Below, piece by piece: positions 7,586 to 13,901 of a stretch of 15,206 nucleotides of DNA; the stretch's first letter is position 1, and each line of letters opens with the position of its first letter. The translations under genes and the position numbers were made by a program. The notes beneath the pieces are model-generated. The model worked only from the letters and a program-made list of their open reading frames with translations. It was not told the origin of the DNA and did not search any database. This DNA is from Dehalococcoidales bacterium (GTDB lineage Bacteria; Chloroflexota; Dehalococcoidia; Dehalococcoidales; RBG-16-60-22). The DNA is taken from contig JAFGPF010000002.1 of NCBI GenBank assembly GCA_016926115.1, positions 1-15,206 on the forward strand, given 5' to 3'.

Positions 7586-7614
7586 ATTATAATTGTATAA
7601 CAGTTTTAATGCAA
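7586..7614 (-). promoter_or_regulatory. sigma70 promoter of the NfeD-slipin operon
   Basis: On the minus strand: TTGCAT (7609-7614), a 17 bp spacer, TATAAT (7586-7591). The -10 is perfect and the -35 matches at four of six positions. The start would fall near 7579, about 20 bases before the ATG at 7559. No good Shine-Dalgarno sequence precedes that ATG. Confidence 0.7.
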
Positions 7615-7650
7615 TTGAAACCGAGACAGTCCGTAGGGCTAAAGGGGGAA

Positions 7651-7766
7651 CACCCCTCGTATGTCATCTATTACCGCCCAACCCCACCTGTATCATCTAC
7701 GGCTTAGCCCGAAAGTTAACCCTCCCCCTCTCCTTGACAGGAGAGGGGGATAAAGGGGGGTGAGGT
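7651..7766. repeat. intergenic repeat copy R1 with hairpin, upstream of the his operon
   Basis: This stretch shares ordered words with 12938-13010: CACCC(C)TCGTAT, CGGCTTA, CCCTCTCCT, a hairpin, then GGGTGAGGT. Its hairpin is a perfect 12 bp stem, TCCCCCTCTCCT-tgac-AGGAGAGGGGGA (7723-7750). It has no ORF and no T-run after the stem. The copy ends just before the putative hisZ promoter. The rest of the 7560-7843 gap holds only the two promoters. Confidence 0.65.
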
Positions 7767-7769
7767 AGA

Positions 7770-7798
7770 TTGATAATTGAATAGCTGCGTAATTTATT
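7770..7798 (+). promoter_or_regulatory. weak candidate promoter of the hisZGDC operon
   Basis: TTGATA (7770-7775), a 17 bp spacer, then TTTATT (7793-7798) in an A/T-rich stretch. The start would lie near 7805, leaving a 39-base leader with AAGGG (7833-7837) six bases before the hisZ ATG. The match is only moderate, and other A/T-rich hexamers nearby (for example TATAGT at 7808-7813) are possible -10 boxes. No TGTTA/TAACA operator half-sites like those before hisB were found here, and no his leader peptide or attenuator was seen. Confidence 0.35.
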
Positions 7799-7843
7799 GT
7801 AAATTAGTATAGTATTTATTTTTTAACCGTGTAAGGGAAAAGC

Positions 7844-9076
7844 ATGAAAATCCAGAGATGCAAGGGCATGCGCGACCTCTCTCCGGAGGAAATGACGGTT
7901 TTCCGTCTGGTGGAGGGGGTATGCCGTGATACCTGTTCCGGGTGGGGCTACCGGGAGGTCAGGACGCCTACCATCGAGTACCTACATCTCTTTACCTCGG
8001 CGGGTACGCTGACACCAGGCAGATTAGGCAAAGTGTATTCCTTCCTCGATTGGGACGGCTGGAGCGGCGAGAGGGTGGTGCTGCGTCCCGACGGCACCAT
8101 ACCGGTGGCGCGCCTTTACACGGAGAGTTATCAGGGAGAGCTTGCCCGGCTGTTTTATGCCGCCAATATATTTATCTTTGAAGAAGCGGGTGATAAGACC
8201 AGGGAGCGATGGCAGTGCGGCGCCGAGTTAATCGGGGCGGGTTCCGCGGTGGCGGAGGTCGAACTGATTACGCTGTCCCTGGAAGTCCTGAAAAAGCTGG
8301 GACTCAAGGGGGTAGAACTGCAGCTGTCCCACGCCGGCTTGATTAAGGTCTTGCTGGAAAAACTCGGGCTCAGTCCGGAAGAGCAGAACCTCATGTTCGG
8401 TCGTATTCTGGACGGCGATGCCGGGGCGCTGAGGGAAGTCAGCCGGAAATCGCCGGAGCTTGCCGATACCCTGCGTCCTTTCCTGAACTTGAAAGGTCAG
8501 TCATCCGGTTTTCTCCGGAACCAGAAGGCGCTCCTGGCGCGTACCGTGCCGGAAATCCGCCCGTACCTGGACGAATTCCTGGAGACCGCCAAACTTCTGG
8601 ATGGACTGGGGATTGAGTACCAGATAAATATAGCCTCCGGCGCCGGATTTGAATATTATACGGGGATTATCTTCCAGTTTTTCATCGGAAAAGAAAAGGT
8701 GGGCGGGGGTGGCAGGTACGACGCCCTGATTCCGTCGATGGGGGGAGGGGACGTGCCCGCTTCCGGCTTCGCTCTGTATCTGGACAGCTTGGTGAAACTG
8801 GTAAGTCCAACGGCTGTCGGCGGGGCGGTTACCGGAAGGGTGCAGGTTCGCGTAAAGTCCACCGATGCTGTAAAAGAAGCGTTCGGGGCAGCCGGAAAGC
8901 TGCGCGAATCCGGTTACATCGTCGAGCTTGATATCGACGGTAAAAAGACCGGCGCGGACTGGATAGTAGAGGTGGGAGAGAAATTTACAATGGTTAACAT
9001 GAACACGAAAAAGAAAAAGGAAGCCTCGACGGTTAGTGAGGTCTTAAAGATACTGGAGGCGGAAGGTGGCGATTAA
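7844..9076 (+). CDS. hisZ: ATP phosphoribosyltransferase regulatory subunit HisZ (HisRS paralogue)
   Basis: This 410-residue protein is built like the class II core of histidyl-tRNA synthetase: KGMRDLSP (7-14), motif 2-like LRPDGTIPVARLY (80-92), RWQCGAELIG (122-131), YYTGIIF (271-277), motif 3-like GGGGRYDAL (287-295). The HisRS-2 signature arginine of RGLDYYTG is replaced (SGAGFEYYTG, 265-274), which argues against aminoacylation and for HisZ. HisZ activates short-form HisG and carries its histidine feedback site. A degenerate anticodon-binding-like C-terminal region (about 331-405) is retained, although many HisZ proteins lack it. AAGGG lies six bases before the ATG. The gene is first in the operon, and its last 11 bases overlap hisG, fitting a complex of the two products. 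Confidence 0.88.
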   Translation: MKIQRCKGMRDLSPEEMTVFRLVEGVCRDTCSGWGYREVRTPTIEYLHLFTSAGTLTPGRLGKVYSFLDWDGWSGERVVLRPDGTIPVARLYTESYQGELARLFYAANIFIFEEAGDKTRERWQCGAELIGAGSAVAEVELITLSLEVLKKLGLKGVELQLSHAGLIKVLLEKLGLSPEEQNLMFGRILDGDAGALREVSRKSPELADTLRPFLNLKGQSSGFLRNQKALLARTVPEIRPYLDEFLETAKLLDGLGIEYQINIASGAGFEYYTGIIFQFFIGKEKVGGGGRYDALIPSMGGGDVPASGFALYLDSLVKLVSPTAVGGAVTGRVQVRVKSTDAVKEAFGAAGKLRESGYIVELDIDGKKTGADWIVEVGEKFTMVNMNTKKKKEASTVSEVLKILEAEGGD

Positions 9077-10460
9077 GCTAGCCCTGCCTAAAGGGCGCCT
9101 GTTGAGAAAGACGGCGGCGATACTCCAGAGAGCCGGCTGGGGGCTCGACGAATATACGTCCAACATGGGTTTCTATCGTCCACAGTCGCAGAAGTTCTCG
9201 GATGTCCTGATACGGGTCTTTCACGAGAAGGATATCCCCGTCCAGATAGCCATGGGTAACTACGACCTGGGCATATGCTGCCTGGACTGGATTGAAGAAC
9301 TGCTGGCTAAGTATCCCAGCAGCGATATTATCAAGGTGCAGGATTTGCAGTACGGGGTCGGCGCGCTGTACGTGGCAGCGGCTACCGTGCCGGAAGACCT
9401 GCGGCAGAACGGGACTCCGGTGCGCATCGCCAGTGAGTATTCCAATCTGGCGGAGGCCTACGCTTTGAGGAAACGGATGAGTCGATTCAGCATATTCCCG
9501 GTGTGGGGCGCCGCCGAGGCATACCCGCCGGAAAACGCGGACATGGTCTTGATTCCGGCCAGGACCGGCGCGGCGCTGGCGGACTGCGGCATGGTGCCGG
9601 TAAGCCGGATGCTGGATTTCAGCGCCTTTCTCATCGCCAACAAGAGAAGCTGGGAGACTAAAGAGCTTGATAAACTGGTAACATCCATCTGCGATACATT
9701 ATCGGAAACCGATAAAAAGCTCATCGCGGGAGAAGAAAGGGGTATGCCCGCACCGGCTCGTTTAGTAAAAACACCCGCGGGCACCGTCCGGCTGGCTCTC
9801 CCCGACGGACACCAGCAGAAACCGACCGTTGACCTTTTGAACCGGGCGGGTATCGGAATCGATGATTATCCCTCGGAGACGGGCAACCGCCGTCCGAAGA
9901 TAGACATCGACGGTGTGACCGTCAAGGTTATCCGACCCCAGGACATGCCTTTGCAGGTTGCCAATGGGAATTTCGACCTCGCGGTTACCGGTCGCGACTG
10001 GTTGACCGAGCACCTTAGCCAGTTCCCGTCGAGCCCGGTAAGAGAACTGCTCGACCTGAAATCCAGTAAAGTCAGGATTGTAGCCGTGGTACATCAGGAA
10101 CTCCAGGTTGACGACACGGAAGACCTGCGGCGGCTTATTGCCGGGAGGGACGAGCCTTTCCGGGTCGCCTCGGAGTATGTGAATATTGCGGACAAGTACG
10201 CCCGTGACAATCACCTCGGGCATTACAGCGTGATTCCCACCTGGGGCGCCACCGAGGCTTTCCTGCCGGATGACGCGGACATGCTCATCGAGAACACGGA
10301 AACGGGCAGGACACTCGCCCGGCACAACCTGAAGATAATCGATACGCTATTCGAATCGACCGGCTGCCTCATCGGCAATGCGGACTCCGCATCCGCCGCG
10401 AAGAAGAAACGTATTGAGGCTGTCGTCGCGCGGCTGCGCAAGGCGGTCGGGGACAAATAA
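9066..10460 (+). CDS. hisG: ATP phosphoribosyltransferase, tandem fusion of two short-form HisG units
   Basis: HisG joins ATP and PRPP in the first step of histidine synthesis. This 464-residue protein is about twice the short-form length (near 210) and contains two full HisG units: residues 2-222 and 240-464, joined by a Pro/Ala/Gly-rich linker. Copy 1 keeps LPKGR (7-11) but has HEKD for RPQD (53-56), CLD for GKD (72-74) and IPARTGAAL in place of the PRPP loop (163-171). Copy 2 has lost KGR (LPDGH, 245-249) but keeps RPQD (290-293), GRD (309-311), ETGRTL (412-417) and FESTGCLIGN (429-438). Neither has the long-form ACT-like regulatory domain, consistent with the adjacent hisZ. The GTG start overlaps hisZ by 11 bases; the stop abuts hisD. 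Because HisG active sites form at a dimer interface, I infer a covalent heterodimer-like enzyme. Confidence 0.9.
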   Translation: MAIKLALPKGRLLRKTAAILQRAGWGLDEYTSNMGFYRPQSQKFSDVLIRVFHEKDIPVQIAMGNYDLGICCLDWIEELLAKYPSSDIIKVQDLQYGVGALYVAAATVPEDLRQNGTPVRIASEYSNLAEAYALRKRMSRFSIFPVWGAAEAYPPENADMVLIPARTGAALADCGMVPVSRMLDFSAFLIANKRSWETKELDKLVTSICDTLSETDKKLIAGEERGMPAPARLVKTPAGTVRLALPDGHQQKPTVDLLNRAGIGIDDYPSETGNRRPKIDIDGVTVKVIRPQDMPLQVANGNFDLAVTGRDWLTEHLSQFPSSPVRELLDLKSSKVRIVAVVHQELQVDDTEDLRRLIAGRDEPFRVASEYVNIADKYARDNHLGHYSVIPTWGATEAFLPDDADMLIENTETGRTLARHNLKIIDTLFESTGCLIGNADSASAAKKKRIEAVVARLRKAVGDK

Positions 10461-11756
10461 ATGAAAATAATCGAAGGATATCAAGAGGCAAAGTCGGCAT
10501 TGTCGCGGCAGGCCCGTCAGGAGTCGCCGGACAGCGCGGAGCGCGAGCGTGTCGTCAGGCAAATCGTTAATGATGTACGTGAACGGGGCGATGCTGCCCT
10601 TATTGAGTACACGCAGAAGTTCGACGGTGTAAAACTGACCTCTCTGGAAATCGATAAAAAGCAGGTCGATGGGGCGTACCGCAAGATGGATAAAGAGCTG
10701 CTTTCCGCACTGGAACTGGCGGCGGAGAGGATAACGGCTTTCCATGCCGCACAGAAGGATATCCTCCTGCGTGAAAGCACCGATAAAAATCTGGGCTGGC
10801 TGATACGCCCGTTAGAACGGGTCGGCGTGCACGTGCCCGGTTTCACCGCGCCGTTGCCTTCCTCGCTGCTGATGACGGCTGTACCCGCTAAGGTTGCCGG
10901 TGTTAAAGAGGTGGTTCTGGTAACGCCTCCGGGCAAGTCCGGCGAGGTCTCGCCGATAACGCTGGCGGCGGCGAAAATCGCGGGCGTCAACCGCGTCTTC
11001 TCGGTCGGCGGCGCCCAGGCGGTCGCCGCGCTGGCTTACGGCACGGAATCGGTACCCGCCGTGGACAAGGTCTGCGGGCCCGGCAATATCTTCGTCTCGC
11101 TGGCTAAAAAGATAATGTATGGGACGGTCGGCATCGACGGACTTTACGGTCCGAGTGAGGTTATTATCATCGCCGATGATACCGCTGATGCCGCGTACTG
11201 CGCCGCCGACCTTCTGGCGCAGGCGGAACATGGTTCAGGAGCGTCGGCGATATTGCTGACCACTTCGCGCAAGCTCGCCGACGATGTGAATAATGAGATA
11301 GAGAAGCAGTTAAACGAACTGCAGCGCCGGGAAATCACCGCCGAATCGTTGGAAAGCCGGGGGTTGATAGCCGTGCTGGCAAGCATCGATGAAGCACTGG
11401 AGCTTACCAACCTTTACGCGCCGGAGCACCTGTGTCTCGTCGTGAAAAGCGCTGCTAAATACGTCGATAAGGTAAAGAACGCCGGTTGTCTCTTCGTGGG
11501 GGAGAAGTCCGTCGAGGTGCTCGTGGACTACATGGCGGGACCCAGTCATGTCCTGCCCACGGAGGGGACGGCGCGGTTCAGTTCGCCGCTGAATATCACC
11601 GACTTTGTGAAAATTATCACCCTGGTTAACACGGACGATAAGGATATCGAGCAGCTTGGCAGAGCGGCGTCCGTAATCGCCAGGGCGGAGAGACTGGACG
11701 CGCATGCCCGGGCGATAGAGAAACGAATTAGAGATACGGGCAGGGGAGGGAGTTAA
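10461..11756 (+). CDS. hisD: histidinol dehydrogenase
   Basis: This zinc enzyme performs the last two steps of the pathway, oxidising L-histidinol to L-histidine with NAD+. The 431-residue length is normal. Conserved blocks are HVPGFTAPLPSSLLM (124-138), VGGAQAVAALAYGT (182-195), CGPGNIFVSLAKK (205-217), GIDGLYGPSEV (224-234), AQAEHGSGA (253-261), YAPEHL (319-324) and DYMAGPSHVLPTEGTARFSS (356-375). Predicted zinc ligands Gln254, His257, Asp356 and His415 and the catalytic Glu322-His323 pair are all present, so it should be active. A small deviation is AEHG instead of the usual AEHD. The ATG follows directly on the hisG stop codon (TAAATG) with GGGGA about eight bases upstream, so the two genes are translationally coupled. 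Confidence 0.96.
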   Translation: MKIIEGYQEAKSALSRQARQESPDSAERERVVRQIVNDVRERGDAALIEYTQKFDGVKLTSLEIDKKQVDGAYRKMDKELLSALELAAERITAFHAAQKDILLRESTDKNLGWLIRPLERVGVHVPGFTAPLPSSLLMTAVPAKVAGVKEVVLVTPPGKSGEVSPITLAAAKIAGVNRVFSVGGAQAVAALAYGTESVPAVDKVCGPGNIFVSLAKKIMYGTVGIDGLYGPSEVIIIADDTADAAYCAADLLAQAEHGSGASAILLTTSRKLADDVNNEIEKQLNELQRREITAESLESRGLIAVLASIDEALELTNLYAPEHLCLVVKSAAKYVDKVKNAGCLFVGEKSVEVLVDYMAGPSHVLPTEGTARFSSPLNITDFVKIITLVNTDDKDIEQLGRAASVIARAERLDAHARAIEKRIRDTGRGGS

Positions 11757-11757
11757 G

Positions 11758-12846
11758 TTGGACGGCATAGAAAAGTTGATACGGCCTAATCTGGCGGGAT
11801 TCGCCGGCTACAGCGCCAGCACGTCCCCGGATACGCTGGCGGGCAAGGTCGACGTGCCCCTGGACAATATCGTCAAGATAAACGCCAACGAGAACCCCTA
11901 CGGCTGCTCGCCTAAGGTTATCGAGGCGCTGGCAAAAGCTTCCAACTATCATATCTACCCCGATGACGGACAGCAGGAATTGCGCAAACAGCTGGCAGGA
12001 TATGCCGGCGCCGACGCGGGTTGCATCGTGGTGGGGCACGGCAGCAACACCCTCATCGACCTTATCGTGCGCTTGTTCGTGGGACCCGGCGACGAGGTAA
12101 TCAACTTCATACCCACGTTTGATATCTATCGATTCAGCACGGAAATATGCGGTGGCGTCCTGGTCAATATCAGGAGGGATAAGGATTTCTCGGTGGACGT
12201 TTCCGCGGTGAAGAAGGCTGTTAATAAAAAGACAAAGCTGATATTCCTGGCTACCCCCAATAACCCGAGCGGCAATGTAATGCCCCGGCAGGATATCATC
12301 GAAATCGTAGAAACCGGCGCGCCCGTGGTGGTCGACGAAGCCTACTACGAGTTCAGCGGCGAGACGGTCATGGACCTGACAGAACGCTATCAGAACCTCA
12401 TGGTACTGCGCTCGTTCAGCAAGTGGGCGGGACTTGCCGGGCTGAGGGTCGGGTATGGCGTTTTCCCGTTGAAGATTGCCGATTACCTGAGGGCTATCAA
12501 GATTCCACATAACGTCAGCGTGGCGGCGGAAATCGCCGTGCGGGTGTCGCTCGCCGACGTCGATTACCTGCAGGGCAGAGTCAAGGATATAGTCAATGAA
12601 CGCGGCAGGCTGTACGGCGAGCTTAAACAGCTGACGTACCTGAAGCCGTACCCTTCACAGGCTAACTTCATCTACTGCGAGGTATTGAAAGGCAGTGCCC
12701 GGGAGCTTTATCAGAAGCTCCAGCGCAAGGGAATACTCGTACGCTACTTCGATAGTCCCCTCCTGAAGAACGGCATCCGCTTCAGCGTGGGCAAGCCGGA
12801 GCACACCGATGCCCTCATAAAGGCGCTGAACGAACTTGCAGACTAG
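11758..12846 (+). CDS. hisC: histidinol-phosphate aminotransferase
   Basis: This PLP enzyme moves an amino group from glutamate to imidazole-acetol phosphate. The 362-residue fold-type I aminotransferase shows NANENPYG (42-49), GHGSNTLIDLI (93-103), TPNNPSGN (166-173), VVDEAYYEF (191-199) and the PLP-binding SFSKWAGLAGLRVGYG (219-234; Schiff-base Lys222), then RFSVGKPEHTDALI near the C-terminus. The start is a TTG one base after the hisD stop codon, supported by GGGAGG about eight bases upstream and by alignment of the N-terminus (IEKLIRPNL...GYSAS) to the family. It is the last gene of the hisZGDC run; no intrinsic terminator with a T-run follows. Confidence 0.95.
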   Translation: MDGIEKLIRPNLAGFAGYSASTSPDTLAGKVDVPLDNIVKINANENPYGCSPKVIEALAKASNYHIYPDDGQQELRKQLAGYAGADAGCIVVGHGSNTLIDLIVRLFVGPGDEVINFIPTFDIYRFSTEICGGVLVNIRRDKDFSVDVSAVKKAVNKKTKLIFLATPNNPSGNVMPRQDIIEIVETGAPVVVDEAYYEFSGETVMDLTERYQNLMVLRSFSKWAGLAGLRVGYGVFPLKIADYLRAIKIPHNVSVAAEIAVRVSLADVDYLQGRVKDIVNERGRLYGELKQLTYLKPYPSQANFIYCEVLKGSARELYQKLQRKGILVRYFDSPLLKNGIRFSVGKPEHTDALIKALNELAD

Positions 12847-12874
12847 CTGAGAGAGTATTCACAGGTAACACGTA

Positions 12875-12894
12875 ATTCCCGCGGAAGCGGGAAT
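12875..12894. repeat. small hairpin repeat after hisC
   Basis: ATTCCCGC-ggaa-GCGGGAAT is a perfect 8 bp stem with a four-base loop, a word I recognise from short dispersed intergenic repeats in bacteria. It lies 29 bp after the hisC stop codon and may stabilise the 3' end of the his mRNA. It lacks a T-run. Confidence 0.55.
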
Positions 12895-12937
12895 CCACCT
12901 CCTCACTTCCTGCGGAGTTGTATATTATCACCCAAAC

Positions 12938-13010
12938 CACCCTCGTATATTCCTCGGCTTATTACGTAGTTTATAGCCCTCTCTCCTGACGGGAGAGGGC
13001 AGGGTGAGGT
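12938..13010. repeat. intergenic repeat copy R2 with hairpin, upstream of hisB
   Basis: This is the diverged partner of 7651-7766: CACCCTCGTAT (12938-12948), CGGCTTA, a stem GCCCTCTCtCC-tgac-GGGAGAGGGC (12976-13000, one bulged T), then AGGGTGAGGT. It is followed by a run of eight C (13013-13020). R2 ends just before the hisB operator/promoter region, as R1 ends just before the putative hisZ promoter. It has no ORF. Confidence 0.65.
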
Positions 13011-13027
13011 TGCCCCCCCCGATTTAA

Positions 13028-13107
13028 TGTTATAAAAATAACAATATTCATGTTAATAGCTATTGACAAATACAAAATATCTGTTATAATACTTAACAGT
13101 TGATGTT
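13028..13107 (+). promoter_or_regulatory. operator array of alternating TGTTA/TAACA half-sites around the hisB promoter
   Basis: Half-sites alternate in orientation: TGTTA 13028, TAACA 13039, TGTTA 13051, TGACA 13064, TGTTA 13082, TAACA 13094, with TGTT at 13104. They make overlapping palindromes: TGTTAT-N4-ATAACA (13028-13043), TAACA-N7-TGTTA (13039-13055), TGTTAATAGCTATTGACA (13051-13068, 16 of 18 symmetric) and CTGTTA-N7-TAACAG (13081-13099). Most centres are 11-13 bp apart, near one helical turn. The third palindrome covers the -35 and the fourth covers the -10 and start site, so a bound protein would block transcription. The obvious candidate is the HTH domain encoded immediately downstream. 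Confidence 0.75.
13063..13090 (+). promoter_or_regulatory. consensus sigma70 promoter of the HTH-hisB gene
   Basis: TTGACA (13063-13068), a 16 bp spacer, TATAAT (13085-13090): both hexamers are perfect. Transcription should start near 13097, leaving a leader of about 22 bases. GGAGG (13109-13113) lies six bases before the ATG at 13120. A promoter this strong on a biosynthetic gene makes sense only if it is repressed, and the palindromes overlapping both hexamers provide the means. Confidence 0.85.
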
Positions 13108-13119
13108 TGGAGGTTAGTT

Positions 13120-13896
13120 ATGGACTCAACCGATGAAATATTGAAGAAAATCAAGCAGATTCAGGATAGCAATAAGTATTCCGACCAGCAGATGGCGGAC
13201 AAGATAGGGTGCAGTCGGCCGCTATATCAGCGGACGCGCACCGGCAAGATTCCGGTAGGCGGCATGTTCATCAAAGGTGCCATGAAACTGCTGGCTGAGC
13301 CGGTGGTCGAGGGAAGGAAAACGGCCTTGCGAAGAGAAACGAAAGAAACGAATATCAGCCTGGAACTGGATATCGACGGCTCCGGGAAATGGGATATCAA
13401 TACCGGAATACGTATCTTCGACCACCTGCTTTCGGCGGTGGCTAGACACGGATTAATTGACATAAAACTTACGGCGACCGGCGATGACCCGCACCACACC
13501 GTGGAGGACGTGGCGATTTGCCTCGGCAAAGCCGTTGGTGAAGCGCTTGGCGAGAAACGTGGCATCGTGCGTATGGCTGACGTTACCGTGCCGATGGATG
13601 AAGCCCTGGTCATGGTGGCGGTGGATATCGGCGGGAGGGGCTACACGGTGCTTGACCTTGATTTTACCGGCAATGACATGCCCGGTTTACCCGCTGACCT
13701 TATCCGTCACTTTCTGGAATCGTTCGCCATCGAGGCGCGTATCAACCTGCACGCCCAGGTTATCTGCGGTACCAACGACCATCACAAGGCGGAAGCGTTG
13801 TTTAAAGCTCTGGGAAGGGCGCTGGATGCGGCTACCCGAATCGACCCGCGTACAAGCGGCGAACTGCCCAGCACAAAAGAATATCTGGAAAGCTAG
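13120..13896 (+). CDS. hisB: XRE-type HTH domain fused to imidazoleglycerol-phosphate dehydratase
   Basis: Residues about 19-60 form an XRE/Cro-like helix-turn-helix ([19 protein letters not shown]...[17 protein letters not shown]). Residues about 66-258 are a full-length HisB, which dehydrates imidazoleglycerol phosphate. Manganese-ligand and catalytic motifs are intact: FDHLL (100-104), ARHG (108-111), HHTVED (125-130), PMDEAL (158-163), HH..EA (221-226) and the C-terminal PSTKEYL. Usual bacterial HisB is about 195 residues; the extra 65 are the HTH. The native HisB N-terminus [12 protein letters not shown] begins at 66 without its own Met. The start at 13120 is fixed by GGAGG six bases upstream and the consensus promoter. 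In-frame ATG 13282 could give an HTH-less form. It ends five bases from the convergent purC stop. Autorepression is inferred. Confidence 0.92.
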   Translation: MDSTDEILKKIKQIQDSNKYSDQQMADKIGCSRPLYQRTRTGKIPVGGMFIKGAMKLLAEPVVEGRKTALRRETKETNISLELDIDGSGKWDINTGIRIFDHLLSAVARHGLIDIKLTATGDDPHHTVEDVAICLGKAVGEALGEKRGIVRMADVTVPMDEALVMVAVDIGGRGYTVLDLDFTGNDMPGLPADLIRHFLESFAIEARINLHAQVICGTNDHHKAEALFKALGRALDAATRIDPRTSGELPSTKEYLES

Positions 13897-13901
13897 GGCT
13901 T

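Noticed and set aside
7592..7605. A TGTTA half-site in the promoter of the NfeD-slipin operon as another target of the HTH-HisB protein
   Set aside because: Only a single half-site is present with no partner at 11-13 bp, so it is expected by chance in A/T-rich sequence.
7844..9076. Histidyl-tRNA synthetase (hisS) as the identity of the first his gene
   Set aside because: The HisRS catalytic signature RGLDYYTG is changed to SGAGFEYYTG and the gene overlaps a short-form hisG, both of which point to HisZ.
9066..10460. Two separate hisG genes joined by a sequencing error
   Set aside because: The frame is continuous, there is a designed-looking linker, no ribosome-binding site or start codon precedes the second unit at about 9783, and the two units lost different motifs, which fits evolution within one chain.
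11728..12510. Long open frame on the minus strand opposite hisC (260 codons)
   Set aside because: It lies antisense to a gene with all HisC motifs, shows no recognisable domain, and such antisense frames are common in G/C-rich genes.
13013..13020. Run of eight C before the hisB operators as a phase-variation tract
   Set aside because: It is outside the promoter hexamers and coding region, at the edge of a repeat, and one short homopolymer gives no support for phase variation.
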